Shown: one piece after another, positions 23,515 to 34,560 of the stretch
Layout: each line of letters starts with the position of its first letter
Numbering within the stretch: the stretch's first letter is position 1
Source of the DNA: Ariolimax columbianus
Taxonomy: Eukaryota > Mollusca > Gastropoda > Stylommatophora > Arionidae
NCBI GenBank assembly: GCA_036924085.1
Contig: JAVGWX010000004.1
Location: 13,824,454 to 13,888,453 of the forward strand
DNA: 64,000 nt
Reading direction: 5' to 3'
The notes under the pieces: generated by a model
Database searches by the model: none
Told to the model about the DNA's origin: nothing
What the model saw: only the letters and a program-made list of their open reading frames with translations
Translations under genes and position numbers: made by a program

Positions 23515-23600
23515 TTGAAGTCTACATTCTTCCTTATCCTCCTCCTCTTTTTCTTCTTCATCATCTTCTTTTTCTTTTTCTTCTTCTTCTTCTTCCATAA
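23515..23600. repeat. Pyrimidine tract (TTC/CTT)
   Basis: About 85 bp nearly all C and T on the plus strand. It lies at the 3' end of the minus-strand LINE relic at 23600-24340 and may be its purine-rich tail. Confidence 0.8.
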
Positions 23601-24340
23601 TGCCATTGCCATGAGGAGTGACAGAATTTCGCGATCCGTAGATTTCTTGTTAAAAACCATGTGGGAGGCTTGGACTGTCGTTAGGTGTAACTTCCTTAGT
23701 GTGTCAGACACCCTAGATTCACCTAGGTCGAGTTCGGTCCCTTGCACCTTGATCTGAGACTTGTATATTATATGTTCTCGCGGCAGGCTGGTAAAAATGC
23801 ATTTTGACTAAAAGACCAAGCCACTAGATTTTTGGGCGGGTGTCAATGTAGAGACTGAGTTTGTCCATAGTTTCTTGTATCAGCGGGGTGTTGCGGATTC
23901 GGTGACGGGTTGTCTTTCTGGTTGCACTTCTCCCACGCGCATCTCACAGCTCTGGATCTTACTCTTACATGTTTCTAGTAAGGGCCAAGATTGACGTTGG
24001 TAACACAATGTAGGAATAAACTGCATCTATCAGCTTTCTCTTAGATGAACGATGCACTCTAGGTGTTTTAAAATCGATGCAGTTTGATAGCGGATACTGT
24101 TCGCCTTCTGAATTCTATATGCGATCTCTCTTTGCACTCCTAGGTATTTGAACTCCATTGTTTGCTTAATACTTTTGTGACTGCTGTGCACACTTCTGCA
24201 CGTTTTTACGTCTTGTATGTGTTGATCTTCGTGTCATATCAGTTACAAGCAAAATTGAGTTATGTTAGGCGTTGTAGGTCTTCTCCATTTTGGTAAAAAA
24301 TGACCTGCTCCTCAGCAAACAACATTTCATTTAGGCCAGG
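23600..24340 (-). mobile_element. LINE RT C-terminal relic, same family as 10250-10660
   Basis: In shifting minus-strand frames: LLFAEEQVIFYQNGEDLQR (RT catalytic motif with DD changed to EE), QKT-like and SFKYL-like remnants, then IXWLGLLVKMHF, PAARTYNIQVS, a degraded GRPRxRW block and TLRKLHLT and QASHM. Each block keeps family order. Many stops. It ends at a GAA-rich tail and abuts a hAT-like element. Confidence 0.75.
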
Positions 24341-24343
24341 CAT

Positions 24344-24905
24344 TCTCAACCTGGTGCTCGCTAGCACCACGGTGCTCTTCTAATGACATCTGGCGCTCGC
24401 GTCATACAAGTAAAGACTAGTATTCGCGAGCACTAACATTCATGAGGCCTGTTTTTCAATTACATTTTTTTTGGTTGCAAACCCAAACAAATAATGTTGC
24501 TATCCATCCATTATATTTTAGGCGATCTGAAAGTTTTTTAAGTTGCTCATTTGCTACCAGTAGACGTATTTACCGCTCTATATTTTGAAATATTTCGCAC
24601 TGCAGACTTGATTCGGGGGTTTCCCCGATGTTGGTCACGGTCAGCGTTGTGTTGCATCCTGGGTACTTGAATTGATAGATATCCAGTACTCCTAAACGCT
24701 GAAATATTTGTTTGAAAGGATAAATTCATTACCTTTTGAGGAGAAGAAGATATTAAAAAAAAGTTCAAAATACTGCGTAGTGTTTCTCTCAAATTGTATG
24801 GCTATGTGCGGAACGACTTACCTGTGCGGAACGACCTACCTGTGCGGAAAAGCTTTCTCAATTATTCGATGTCTTAAGAACAAAGCACGATCACGAATAA
24901 CTGAT
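24344..24905 (+). mobile_element. hAT-like DNA transposon relic
   Basis: The left end CAGGCATTCTCAACCTGGTG resembles hAT terminal inverted repeats of the form CAGxGGTTCTCAACCT. At 24790-24905 the plus strand reads YLCGKAFSIIRCLKNKARSR then ITDSHLKEL, the hAT C-terminal dimerisation domain ('YxCExxFS ... KSRxRSRLTDxHL'). GTTYLC is duplicated in tandem. The catalytic core is absent and the right terminal repeat is lost where R1 joins at 24907. Confidence 0.68.
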
Positions 24906-24906
24906 T

Positions 24907-25085
24907 CCCATCTGAAAGAACTGCCGAAGGCGGATGTGTCGGACCGAAATGTGCAAATATTGCAGTCAAGCTGTAAACCAGCTACACAACGCATTCTGTT
25001 CTCCGGACTACATCCCGCTACTGGTAAAACCCTGTTCAGGATTTGGTAGTGGAAGATTGAGAACGAACGAAGAAGAAGATGAAGA
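24907..25085 (+). repeat. Interspersed repeat family R1, copy 3
   Basis: GCGGATGTGTCGGACCGAAA, CAAGCTGTAAACCAGC and CACAACGCATTCTGTTCTCC match R1, with a purine-rich end CGAACGAAGAAGAAGATGAAG-like tail at 25057-25085. It is fused in frame to the hAT relic, an accidental composite open frame. Confidence 0.8.
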
Positions 25086-25299
25086 CATCTGCCAGGCTGT
25101 TTACGTGTAGCTGCAAGCTAATTCATCTTGGACATCACTGAAGTTCTGAGTTGTTTTCAAGCTCAAGGATGTCATTAACCCGGTGAGTGTTTTAACAAGT
25201 TTTTTTGTTTTTTTCTCAAAAATGAAACCCAATACATTGCATGGTTTTCGTGCACTTGATATTACACATGAACGGTGCTCGCATTCTTAAAGGGCCGAG

Positions 25300-25930
25300 A
25301 CCCACGGATTGATGGACTCCTCGGGGCGGTTAATCCACTGTGCGATTGTTATCTATATAAATTATGAATAAAAGAGAGAGAAAGAACACACCTCTGTCGA
25401 ACACCACTCATCCCTGGAGGCCAATTGTCATACCTGCATTTGTTCGTTCTGCACCGTAGCTGTTTACATACAAGACACGAATGTTATCCAGTAATGGATC
25501 CTCCACACCATATTTCTCTATTACCTTCCATAGCTTACATCTGTTAACCCGGTCAAATGCTTTTTGCCGATCAATGAAGGCCACATTGAGTTTCTTATTG
25601 TGTTCTATGGTTTTTTTTTCACTGAACTTAAATATCGCGTCTGTTTTTCGGAAGAACTGATTGGGAAGCACTGAGCAGTGGCTCAACAAGGGCTCCTACT
25701 CGCTATTTAAGGACACTTGCGAAATTGTTTTCCTACATGGCTACATCAGAATATGCCCCGATAAATGCTGCAATTATTTCTGCTGCCCTTGTTTTTCGAA
25801 ATGGGTTCCACAGCCGCTCTTAGCCAATCACCAGGTACCTACACTTCAATCCATGCCTGGTTAAAGATCTTTGTGGGCCATCTTTTCCCTACATTGTGAC
25901 AAGCTTTGATGGCATATTCTGATATGTTGA
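25300..25930 (-). mobile_element. LINE RT palm relic
   Basis: The minus strand reads VPGDWLRAAVEPISKNKGSR, NNCSIYRGI, then (25689-25408) KTIEHNKKLNVAFIDRQKAF, DRVNRCKLWKVIEKYGVEDP, DNIRVLY, and after a frame change near 25430 GMSGVRQRCVLSLSF. These are RT motifs 1, 2, A and B in correct order. Motif A keeps the Asp. The DD motif and C-terminus are missing. Confidence 0.85.
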
Positions 25931-25978
25931 ACTGCCTATTTTAAATTATCATTAAACGAATTATTTATATCCCATTAG

Positions 25979-26254
25979 GCAAAGGCCGCCGTCCATCGTA
26001 GACGATGATGGCATAATTAATTTTGCTAGCGTTATTTTTGGTAAGAATTAACTGGGCTACCTTTTATCCTCACTCTCTCGTGTCGTGCCGCCCGACTCCA
26101 GTGGCAAGTCAAGGACAAGACGACTAGGGGACGACTACGAGATGCAGGGGACTCCGCATCAAGCACCCGTGAAAAAGACGGCGGAGTCCGGGGTCGTACC
26201 CACACCACCTGATCACGAGGCAGACGGCTTAACCACTTCGCCACGGAATCCCCT
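25979..26254 (-). repeat. tRNA-derived SINE, copy 1
   Basis: On the minus strand the 5' head reads GATTCCGTGGCGAAGTGGTT then AAGCCGTCTGCC, a tRNA-like A-box region; the B box is damaged (GGTACGACCCC). The body carries GCGGAGTCCCCTGCATCTCG, TTGACTTGCCACTGGAGTCG and CATCATCGTCTACGATGGAC. It is very similar to 47943-48227. A TTCG-like pol III promoter is probably dead in this copy. Confidence 0.85.
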
Positions 26255-26945
26255 AAGGCATTACATATTCATATCTTCTTGAGTTGAGACCTTTGAAGTC
26301 GCGTTTCTGTGTTTTTATAATTGTGAAAAAATAGACAGTTTTCAATTGAAATGAGATGTGATAACTCGTTTTTTCAAGACGTTTGCTTGGAAAAGAAGAT
26401 CTCGTTGCTGAAGATTGTTCACAATATGATTGCCATCCGATACAAAAACAAAAACAAAAACATCCCACACATTTTACAATTTATTAGACAACTTTCTAGT
26501 AATAAAACATACACGTTCAAAATGTTGCACTGCAGTAACAGAAAAATAAAAGCAGGAGTCAATTTAGTTGTCAAATTGTAGAACTTTTTCTTTAAAATCT
26601 TTAATAAAGTAACAACAACAACAAAACCCCCCAAAAAAGTTTTTCAAAGAAAGTACAATACAAATACGATATGCAACACAGATGTAGGTTACTAGTCATC
26701 TTTTAAAATGAATAATTGTTTAATAGAAAAGAAAATAAACAGTCAAACTAAATGATGAAAAATTATGTGCACAGACTTAGAGCTCAATGAGGAAAATTTG
26801 TTGACAGGAAGAAGGTGAAAACAGAAATAAGACATTAAAGTCGGGCATAGGACTTCTACGCGTAATAACTAAGTTGGCAGTGATACGAAGCGGTTTTTTT
26901 AGATCATATTTTTGCAAGTGCATATCTGCAAATGTGGAACTAATG
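26255..26945. other. No recognised feature
   Basis: AT-rich; open frames up to 76 codons without domains; one AAAAAC-rich patch at 26444-26462. Confidence 0.6.

Positions 26946-26947
<2 letters not shown>

Positions 26948-27030
<83 letters not shown>
26948..27030. repeat. (TA)n microsatellite
   Basis: A pure TA run of about 80 bp. Confidence 0.99.
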
Positions 27031-27033
<3 letters not shown>

Positions 27034-27885
27034 ACAAACGCTATTAACCAATGCACACATTAACAATCACTATTATGTACGCATCAACAGACACTGTTAA
27101 CAAATACGCACACATTAACAATTACACACACATTAACAATCACTATTAGAACATATATATACACGTCTACATGCACTGTAAACACATTCATCAGCACATC
27201 GTTAATTCATATAATCACATCAACATAAACATTGGTATAAACACACATATTAGCCAACACAATATTCAACACATAAGAATGAACAACACCTATCAAATTT
27301 TGTTGTTGTTAGAAGCTACTTGTGCTGAAATGTTCTGTCCTCGTGGGTTTCTCGTGTTGTAGTGGACCTTTCTGTATACCAGGGCATTGTGGAGATGGTG
27401 GTTGGGTCCTCCTGACTGTAGTGAAATCATAAGCTTGTCAGCAGGCGCTCCATACAGGGAATACAGTGTGGATCTCTACCTCGTCGGCCAGACTAGTGTA
27501 AAAAGTCTTTTTGTACGTACATGATTGGGTCTTGGTCAGTACGTTGCACCTGACCATGATATGAGCCATTTGAAACACACACACATATATATTAGTACAC
27601 ACACACACACATATATTGGTACACACATATACATAAGCAACCACGGGCAACAGTACAACACACTCTACGTCTCTTGTCCGTTACCATCTGGAATACTGGC
27701 ATTCAACCTTGCAGAGCAATATGTGCATGATGTCAGGCAGTAAAAAGCAATCTTTGTCTTCTAAAGTCCGTTATGTCGGCTCTAAGAAGGCTTTTCTTTC
27801 GTTTGTCTTTCGGACTCACATGTGGCTATTTGTAGTACGTTTGTGGATGATTTTCTTATTGAACCTTACTAAGTCCAAGAAATGT
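27031..27885. other. Microsatellite-flanked, possible LINE remnant
   Basis: 27035-27150 has three imperfect copies of ACACATTAACAATCACTATT. Minus strand 27550-27440 reads HIMVRCNVLTKTQSCTYK, faintly like the C-terminal HxxxxC zinc-like tail of RNase H LINEs; this is weak. CA runs at 27570-27612. Confidence 0.4.
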
Positions 27886-27887
27886 GC

Positions 27888-28308
27888 AACATTAGGCTAT
27901 CTAGCCTCCAACATTGGACTATCTAGCCTCCAACATTGGGCTATCTAGCCTCCAACATTGGGCTATCTAGCCCCAACACTGGGCTGCCCAGCCTCCAACT
28001 CTGGGCTGCTCAGCCTCCACGACTGGGCTGCCCAACCACCCAACACTGGGCTGCTCAGCCTCCAGCACTGGGTTATCTAGCCCCAACACTGGGCTGCCCA
28101 GCCTCCAACACTGGGCTGCTCAGCCTCTAACACTGGGCTGTCCAGCCTCCAACACTGAGCTTTCCAGTCTCCAACACTGGGCTGCCCAGCCTCCAATACA
28201 GGGCTGTCCAGCCTCCAATGCTGGGCTGTCCAGCCTCCGACACTGGGCTGTCCAGCATCCAATACTGGGCTGCCCAGCCTCCAACACTGGGTTGTCCAGC
28301 CACCAAAC
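27888..28308. repeat. 22-bp minisatellite, about 19 copies
   Basis: Units are GCCTCCAACACTGGGCTGYCCA-like (22 bp; first 20 bases vary at two to three sites). Left-edge units read ATTGGGCTATCTAGCCTCCA and are the most different. Open frames on the minus strand are artefacts. Confidence 0.95.
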
Positions 28309-28790
28309 TTTTCACTGTTCGCATTTTGCCTGACCAGCTAGTTTTTTGGCGCGAACTGTGCCTCTGGTGGTGCTAGTAGCCAAATGCTCTCCAAATTATG
28401 CGAGGTTTTGCTACTGGATTTTTTCCGACTTCACCTTCAGGAGATGTGCTAACATCTTGCTTATTTAAATTAATTATATATTTCTATTTGTGTTGTCCTT
28501 AATCCATGACGAAGACAGAATGGTCTCAACTTAAGGTGTCTTGTTTGTTCATGTGTCCATAAAAACGGATATTCAGACTCTCTGCATCCTATATTGTAGC
28601 ATATGGTGACAACATAAAGGCTGTTTAAATATAAGGATAGAAATCCAACATATGTCTTCGAAAGAAGGGGGATGAAGTGGGCGGAGGGCAGAGTTTTGAG
28701 TGATAAAGTTAAGAGCTTTGTGTCATCAGTAGCTAACCACTGCCTGTGATAGAGAATGAGAAGAAGGCTTAGTGTTAGTAGATAACAAAT
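28309..28790. other. No recognised feature
   Basis: Unique-looking sequence; no domain or RNA seen. Confidence 0.6.
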
Positions 28791-28792
28791 TG

Positions 28793-29590
28793 GGGTAGTC
28801 TTTGAGTGCTGGAATTGGGGTAGACTGAGTGCTGGAATTGGGGTAGACTGAGTGCTGGAATTGGGGTAGACTGAGTGCTGGAATTGGGGTAGACTGAGTG
28901 CTGGAATTGGGGTAGACTGAGTGCTGGAATTGGGGTAGACTTTGAGTGCTAGAATTGGGGTAGACTGAGTGCTGGAATTGGGGTAGACTGAGTGCTGGAA
29001 TTGGGATAGACTGAGTGCTGGAATTGGGGTAGACTGAGTGCTGGAATTGGGGTAGACTGAGTGCTGGAATTGGGGTAGACTTTGAGTGCTGGAATTGGGG
29101 TAGACTGAGTGCTGGAATTATGGTCGACTTTGAATGCTGGAATTAGGGTAGAATTTAAGTGATGTAATCGAGGCAGACTTTAAAGGCTGGAATTGGAGCA
29201 GACTTTGAGTGCTGTAATTGTGGCAGACTTTGAGTGCTAAAATAAGGTCATACTTTGAGTGCTGAAATTGGAGCAGACTTTGGGTGCTGCAATTCGATCA
29301 GACTTTGAGTGCTAGAATTGGAGTAGACTTTGAGTGCTAGAATTAGGGTAGACTTTGAGTGCTGGAATTAGGGCAAACTTTGAGTGTTCGAATTAGGTCA
29401 AACTTTGAATGCTGGAATTAGGGCAAACTTTGAGTGCTGGAATCAGGGCAAATTTTGAGTGCTGGAATCAGGGCAGACTTTCAGTGCTGCAATTAGGGCA
29501 AACATTGAGTGCTAGAATCATGGCAAACTTTGAGTGCTGGAATCAGGGCAGACTTTGAGTGCTGGAACTAGGGCAGACTTTCAGCACTGG
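28793..29590. repeat. 23/26-bp minisatellite, about 32 copies
   Basis: Left part has 23-bp units GAGTGCTGGAATTGGGGTAG plus ACT; insertion of TTT gives 26-bp units, which make up most of the right half with many substitutions (CAGGGCA, AGGGCAA). Homogeneous on the left and decayed on the right. Confidence 0.95.
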
Positions 29591-30340
29591 AAAAGGCAAC
29601 TATAATGTTTTGTCCTGCCAGTATATTATAATTCATGTATTACTGTGGTGTTTCTTGTGCGTAGGTGGTATTCTCTGAAATTATGGCTCAGAATTGCAAA
29701 ATATTATTATTATTTACATTATTATTGTCATTACTGTTATTATTATATTTAATTAACATCTTTTCTTAGATTGACATAATGCAGATTGGAATGATAGTAT
29801 AATGCTTTTGTTTTGTTTTCCTCGAAACAGGTAGTTTACAATAAACAAGGAAGGAGGAGCTGGGCGGCTCGACTTGATTGCTACAGAAGAGAGAACATTG
29901 CAAATAATACATGACGAAGAAATGCTTTCTGGGGGTGATGGTGCTTGAAATAGGTCAGCTAACAATAGCTGACACACATTAAGGAGACCAACTAATACTA
30001 TTGCACTATAGTCTTTCTTCTGGCTACCCCATGGCAAGTGGAGAATAGTGATGGCCTCAGCATATGTGGAAAGGTCGTGAGCTGAGTTGGAAAGGATGGT
30101 AAATGATCAGAAAATGTGGACAATATTTCTTGACCTTTTGCTCCTTTGGGAGATTTTACGTCTATTGATTGATTTTTTATTTGATTGATAAGGAGCACAA
30201 TTTAATAGCAAAACATAATATCAAGAAAAATACATGCTATTTGATACGCAAACGCTTTTTTCCATAAAAAGAAGATGAAGAAAATGATCGGAAAGAGAGA
30301 ATAAATAATGAATGAGAGAAGTTCAATTATAAGAATGACT
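29591..30340. other. No recognised feature
   Basis: TTATTA-rich tract at 29700-29750; otherwise unique-looking. Confidence 0.55.
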
Positions 30341-31400
30341 AGGACAAGAAGACAAAAAATAAAAAAATTGAAGAAAGCCTAAACGAGCTCAACGAAGCAA
30401 GCAAAGCAGTAGGATTAAACATCAATAGAAAGAAAAAAAACACAATACATGCTAAATAGTTATTGTCCACTTAGGGAACTGAGGTTAGGAAATTTTCTGC
30501 TGAAAACTTGAATTCGTAGATTTACTTGGACCAGAACATGACACGCTCCCCAACAAGAGATGGAGATATTTCATGTTTACATGGACCACAACATGACACA
30601 CTCCCCAGCAAGAGATGGAGAGATTTCAAGTTTACCTGGACCACAACATGACACACTCCCCAGCAAGAGATGGAGATATTTCATGTTTACCTGGACCACA
30701 ACATGACACACTCCCCAACAAGAGATGGAGATATTTCATGTTTACATGGACCACAACATTACACACTCCCCAGCAAGAGATGGAGATATTTCATGTTTAC
30801 CTGGACCACAACATGACACACTCCCCAGCAAAAGATGGAGATATTTCATGTAGGATAGCAACATATTGGTTCCACTTCAATCGTGTCAAACCCATACTGC
30901 AACAGATAAGAGACGGCATGGCAAATGTCAACATCTTAAATACCATCTATGACTGCGAGGCATGGCGCATACGAAAAGCAGATGCAGAGAAGCTCAGGGT
31001 TGCTCAAAGGTCAATGACACTAAAAACATGGCAGTCTCTGTTCGTAACTGAATTCAAAACGCAGAAATCTGTTGCCGAAGTGTCTTCAATGACGCCGTAA
31101 TTGCTCTATTGCATCGTTTTGTTGTTAATGCCGATGGACAGGGCACGTAGTGCGCATGCTTGACAACAGATAGTCACGAACAGTAACGCCATGGTAGTCC
31201 TACACCTTTAAGTGGTCGTACACCAATAAGATGAAGAGATAGACTGCCCAAAGCATTTCGTCCAACATGGTATTATATGACAAAATACCGAATGAGTTTA
31301 ACAATATTTGACTACCTGGCATCAAACACTTCCTTTGCCATATTGAACACCCGGGATACAGAGTACATAAGAAAAGAGGTTAATAAAGAAAGGAACAATA
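30340..31400 (+). mobile_element. LINE RT relic split by a minisatellite
   Basis: Before the array: KIEESLNELNEASKAVGLNI then NRKKKNT and IYLDQN, matching the RT region after the DD motif ending in 'YLGQ'. After the array: YDCEAWRIRKADAEKLRVAQ, RSM, and in later frames a 'RARSAHA' remnant of the 'WxGHVxRM' block and decayed tail. The 55-bp array at 30517-30852 is inserted exactly at the YLGQ segment and its unit begins with that coding sequence (TTTACCTGGACCA). Confidence 0.8.
30517..30852. repeat. 55-bp minisatellite inside a LINE, six copies
   Basis: Units contain TTTACCTGGACCACAACATG then ACACACTCCCCAGCAAGAGA and TGGAGATATTTCATG. The first unit is the LINE's own sequence. Units differ by single substitutions, so the expansion is fairly recent. 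Confidence 0.95.
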
Positions 31401-31467
31401 AGAAGATAAATGACTTTCAAAATCACGGCTAGTTACCCCCTAGCATAATATGTCATTGTATTTAGCC

Positions 31468-31572
31468 AGACTGATCTACATGTCACATTTAGTCTGGTTG
31501 ATCTACATGTCACATTTAGTCTGGTTGATCTACATGTCACATTTAGCCTGGTTGGTCTACAAGTCACATTAA
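31468..31572. repeat. 27-bp tandem repeat, about four copies
   Basis: Units contain TCTGGTTGATCTACATGTCA then CATTTAG. Confidence 0.92.
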
Positions 31573-32024
31573 CTTAATTCCTGTCACACATACATACTTT
31601 ACAGAAGCGTTATTCAATTCAAAATCGATACCATCTTCTCAATGTTGATATCGTATGTGACACAAAAGTCATAATTATTGTAATGACATTCATTTTTGTC
31701 AAACGTTCGTGAGTATTAACAAAACAGATGTATTACAACATTAATAATGAAATTAATAACAATTATTTACAATCTTGAGAAAACAATACACATGGCAGAA
31801 TAACAAGAAATAGATCGCATCAAATGTTAAAACGCAATTATGAAACAATATCACAATCTCATCCAAGAGATCGTGCAACTGTAAGTGTACACATGCATGA
31901 AAGGTCCAAACAGTTACATGTATTAATACACCTACAACTGTTAACGTAAATTATGGGAGTCCAATTGCTTGTGAGCAATTAAAACACAACAAACACATTA
32001 AAGCATACCATTTTGTAGATTTGC
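31573..32024. other. No recognised feature
   Basis: AT-rich; nothing supported. Confidence 0.6.
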
Positions 32025-32290
32025 CATGTTTAGTTCACTACACTACGCTACATTATACTACACTACACTACATTATACTACACTATACTACGTTCTACTA
32101 CACTACACTACACTATATTATACTACCTCAAAACTAGACTACACAACACTACACTTTACGACACTACACTACACTACATTATACTACACTATACTACGTT
32201 ATACTACACTACACTACACTAAATTATACTACCTCAACACTAGACTACACAACACTACACTTTACGACACTACACTACAATATCACTACA
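32025..32290. repeat. ACTAC pentanucleotide tract
   Basis: Mostly ACTAC/ACACT units. A segment of about 120 bp (with TACCTCAAAACTAGACTACA) is repeated once as a higher-order unit. Confidence 0.95.
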
Positions 32291-32515
32291 CAACACTCCG
32301 GCGTTTTTTTCCAATTGCTGAGCTCACTGGGAGGATTTGTATATGAGAAATAAAAACCACTTGTCCCAGCAGTCACCGCGCATTGTGTAGGATAGAGCTT
32401 CATTTCAGTCCAGATAGAAAAGAACCTATGCCTTACCAAGGATTTGAACGGATGTCCTCTTTGCCAAGGGCCGATATTCAAACTATTTGGTCAGCTGCTC
32501 CTCTTAGTTCGCTTA
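32291..32515 (-). repeat. Possible tRNA-headed SINE
   Basis: The minus strand has GAGCAGCTGACCAAATAGTT and, about 30 bp on, CCGTTCAAATCCTTGG, which resemble A and B boxes of a tRNA-like head. The body runs down to a T-rich end near 32306. No second copy was seen here. Confidence 0.4.
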
Positions 32516-32519
32516 GCGG

Positions 32520-33235
32520 AAACACAGCCTTCTCTGTTTAGTGAGTTACGTGTCGTCTCTTTGTCTATACAGCCTTCTCTGTTTAGTGAGTTACGTGTCG
32601 TCTCTTTGTCTATACAGCCGTCTCTGTTTAGTGAGTTACGTGTCGTCTCTTTATCTATACAGCCTTCTCTGTTTAGTGAGTTACGTGTCGTCTCTTTGTC
32701 TATACAGTCTTCTCTGTTTAGTGAGTTACGTGTCGTCTCTTTGTCTATACAGCCTTCTCTGTTTAGTGAGTTACGTGTCGTCTCTTTATCTATACAGCCT
32801 TCTCTGTTTAGTGAGTTACGTGTCGTCTCTTTGTCTATACAGCCTTCTCTGTTTAGTGAGTTACGTGTCGTCTCTTTGTCTATACAGCCTTCTCTGTTTA
32901 GTGAGTTACGTGTCGTCTCTTTGTCTATACAGTCTTCTCTGTTTAGTGAGTTACGTGTCGTCTATTTGTCTATACAGCCTTCTCTGTTTAGTGAGTTACG
33001 TGTCGTCTCTTTGTCTATACAGCCTTCTTTGTTTAGTGAGTTACGTATTGTCTCTTTGTCTATACAGCCTTATCTATTTAGTGAGTTACGTGCCGTATCT
33101 TTGTCTGCATTCTTCTCTGTTTAGTGAGTTACATGCCGTTTCTTTGTCTGTAGTCTTCTTTGTTAGGTGAGTTAGCTTCGTGCCGTCTCTTTGTCTGCAC
33201 AGTGTTCTTTGTTAGGTGAGTTGCGTGTCATCTTT
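32520..33235. repeat. 45-bp minisatellite, about 16 copies
   Basis: Units contain CAGCCTTCTCTGTTTAGTGA then GTTACGTGTCGTCTCTTTGT and CTATA. Units 1-12 are nearly identical; the last four (33060-33235) are diverged and shortened. The 45-bp period keeps three plus frames open, giving false 209- and 226-codon frames. Confidence 0.96.
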
Positions 33236-33242
33236 TTGTCTG

Positions 33243-33415
33243 TCTGGCATTTGGCTTGGCTTCGATCGTTCTCAATCTCCCGCTACCAAACCCTGAAAGG
33301 GCTTAAGTAGCAAAATGTAGTCCAGAGAACGGAATGCGGTGTGTCGTAGTTTACAGCTTGACTGCGATATTTGCACCTTTCGGTCCAAAACATCCGACTT
33401 CAGCAATGTCTGGCA
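33243..33415 (-). repeat. Interspersed repeat family R1, copy 4
   Basis: Reverse-complemented: GCTGAAGTCGGATG, GACCGAAAGGTGCAAATATC, GTCAAGCTGTAAACTACGAC, CGTTCTCTGGACTAC and GGTAGCGGGAGATTGAGAAC. One of the best preserved R1 copies. Confidence 0.85.
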
Positions 33416-33774
33416 TTTTAAATACATTCTATACAAGTTACTGAAATGTTACATTCTAATAGACAAGTTTCTGTTCACATCTTGATGTTCTCTACAAACT
33501 TATTATGCTTATATCATCTTACCGTTTGCACTAAACCTTTCTTTCAGTTATAGTTTCCAGCAGTGTCTCGTTATAAGTCCAAAATATTTATTTGACGTCA
33601 TTGTATATTTTTTTGGTTTGGCTAAGTGTACTTCTAGTGTACTTTGGTATACTTCTAGTTCTAAGATCTGTTTAAGAAGTACACAAGCGTGCTGTTATCC
33701 TGTCAATTAAATATCTTTACAAAAAAGGAACCGTTTGGAAACGGTCACAGGAAAGCTTGGATTAAGTATTTATG
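33416..33774. other. No recognised feature
   Basis: AT-rich; a doubled TACTTCTAGT motif near 33629-33660. Nothing else. Confidence 0.6.
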
Positions 33775-34560
33775 AGATAATAGTCAATAATATGGGGATA
33801 CAGAGTACCACACGGTCATCATAACCATGGGCAGTGAATGTAGGAAGGGGCGAACTAGCCAGACAAAGCTCGCAGTCAACCAGCTGATAGGCGCCAACAC
33901 GTTTGAAAGTGATACCATTGTATACACTGATGGGTCGGTGCAAAGTAGTGAAACATCAGGCTGGGGTTTCTCGGCTAGAACAAGAGACCCGATCGTTGCT
34001 GAACGAAGTGGCGCATACGAGACTGCCACATCAAGTATGAGAATGGAGATGGAGGCGGTGACTGAAGCTCTGAGGTGGCTGTCTGAGACATCTTCAACAG
34101 AGGCAGTCATCGTGTCAGACTCCCAAACACTACTTCGGAAGGTGCAGAATGGGTGGCTACGACATCAGTGGATAGCAGCGCTGGAGACCTCAAAACTCTA
34201 GGGGCTGGTGTGGATCTACTGTCATGGTCATGCTGGGGTTCCGGGTAACGAGCGAACTGATTTTTTGGCGTCACACGCACCTATAACAGGCACAGCAGAC
34301 ATTGATAAAGGTGACATAGTGAAGGTTATCAAGGACCACCTGCTGGAAAACGACACTGCTTTGAATGAGTCTGCAGAGCACAGGCTGCGGCACTTTGGAA
34401 TCACATTAAAATTCAGTGATCAGAGAATCTGAGAGGACGAAACAGGAAGGTGTACAACCAACAGGCTACAGGCACCATCAGCTTCCATACTTTACGCCAT
34501 TTGCTGAGAGAGACTGAGCACCTATGGGTATGCCCGGAGTGCAGTGAAGACGACACCTAG
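33775..34560 (+). mobile_element. RNase H-bearing LINE relic, copy B
   Basis: Open from about 33830 to a stop at 34199-34201 and then in another open stretch to 34432. It reads GSECRKGR, YTDGSVQSSETSGWGFSAR, MEMEAVTEALRWL, VIVSDSQTLLRKV, then VWIYCHGHAGVPGNERTDFL and later RLRHFGI. All four RNase H acidic positions and the HAGVPGNE motif are kept. The tail at 34450-34555 (TACGCCATTTGCTGAGAGAG, ATGCCCGGAGTGCAGTG) matches copy A at 15488-15585. Less damaged than copy A. Confidence 0.9.

Noticed and set aside
24344..24364. Complete hAT element with both ends
   Set aside because: No matching right terminal repeat or 8-bp target duplication was found; only a relic is claimed.
27438..27650. C-terminal tail of an RNase H LINE
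   Set aside because: HIMVRC followed by a basic stretch is suggestive, but too short to support as an element.
32444..33170. Two overlapping open frames of 226 and 209 codons
   Set aside because: Both are the 45-bp minisatellite; no domain and no coding context.
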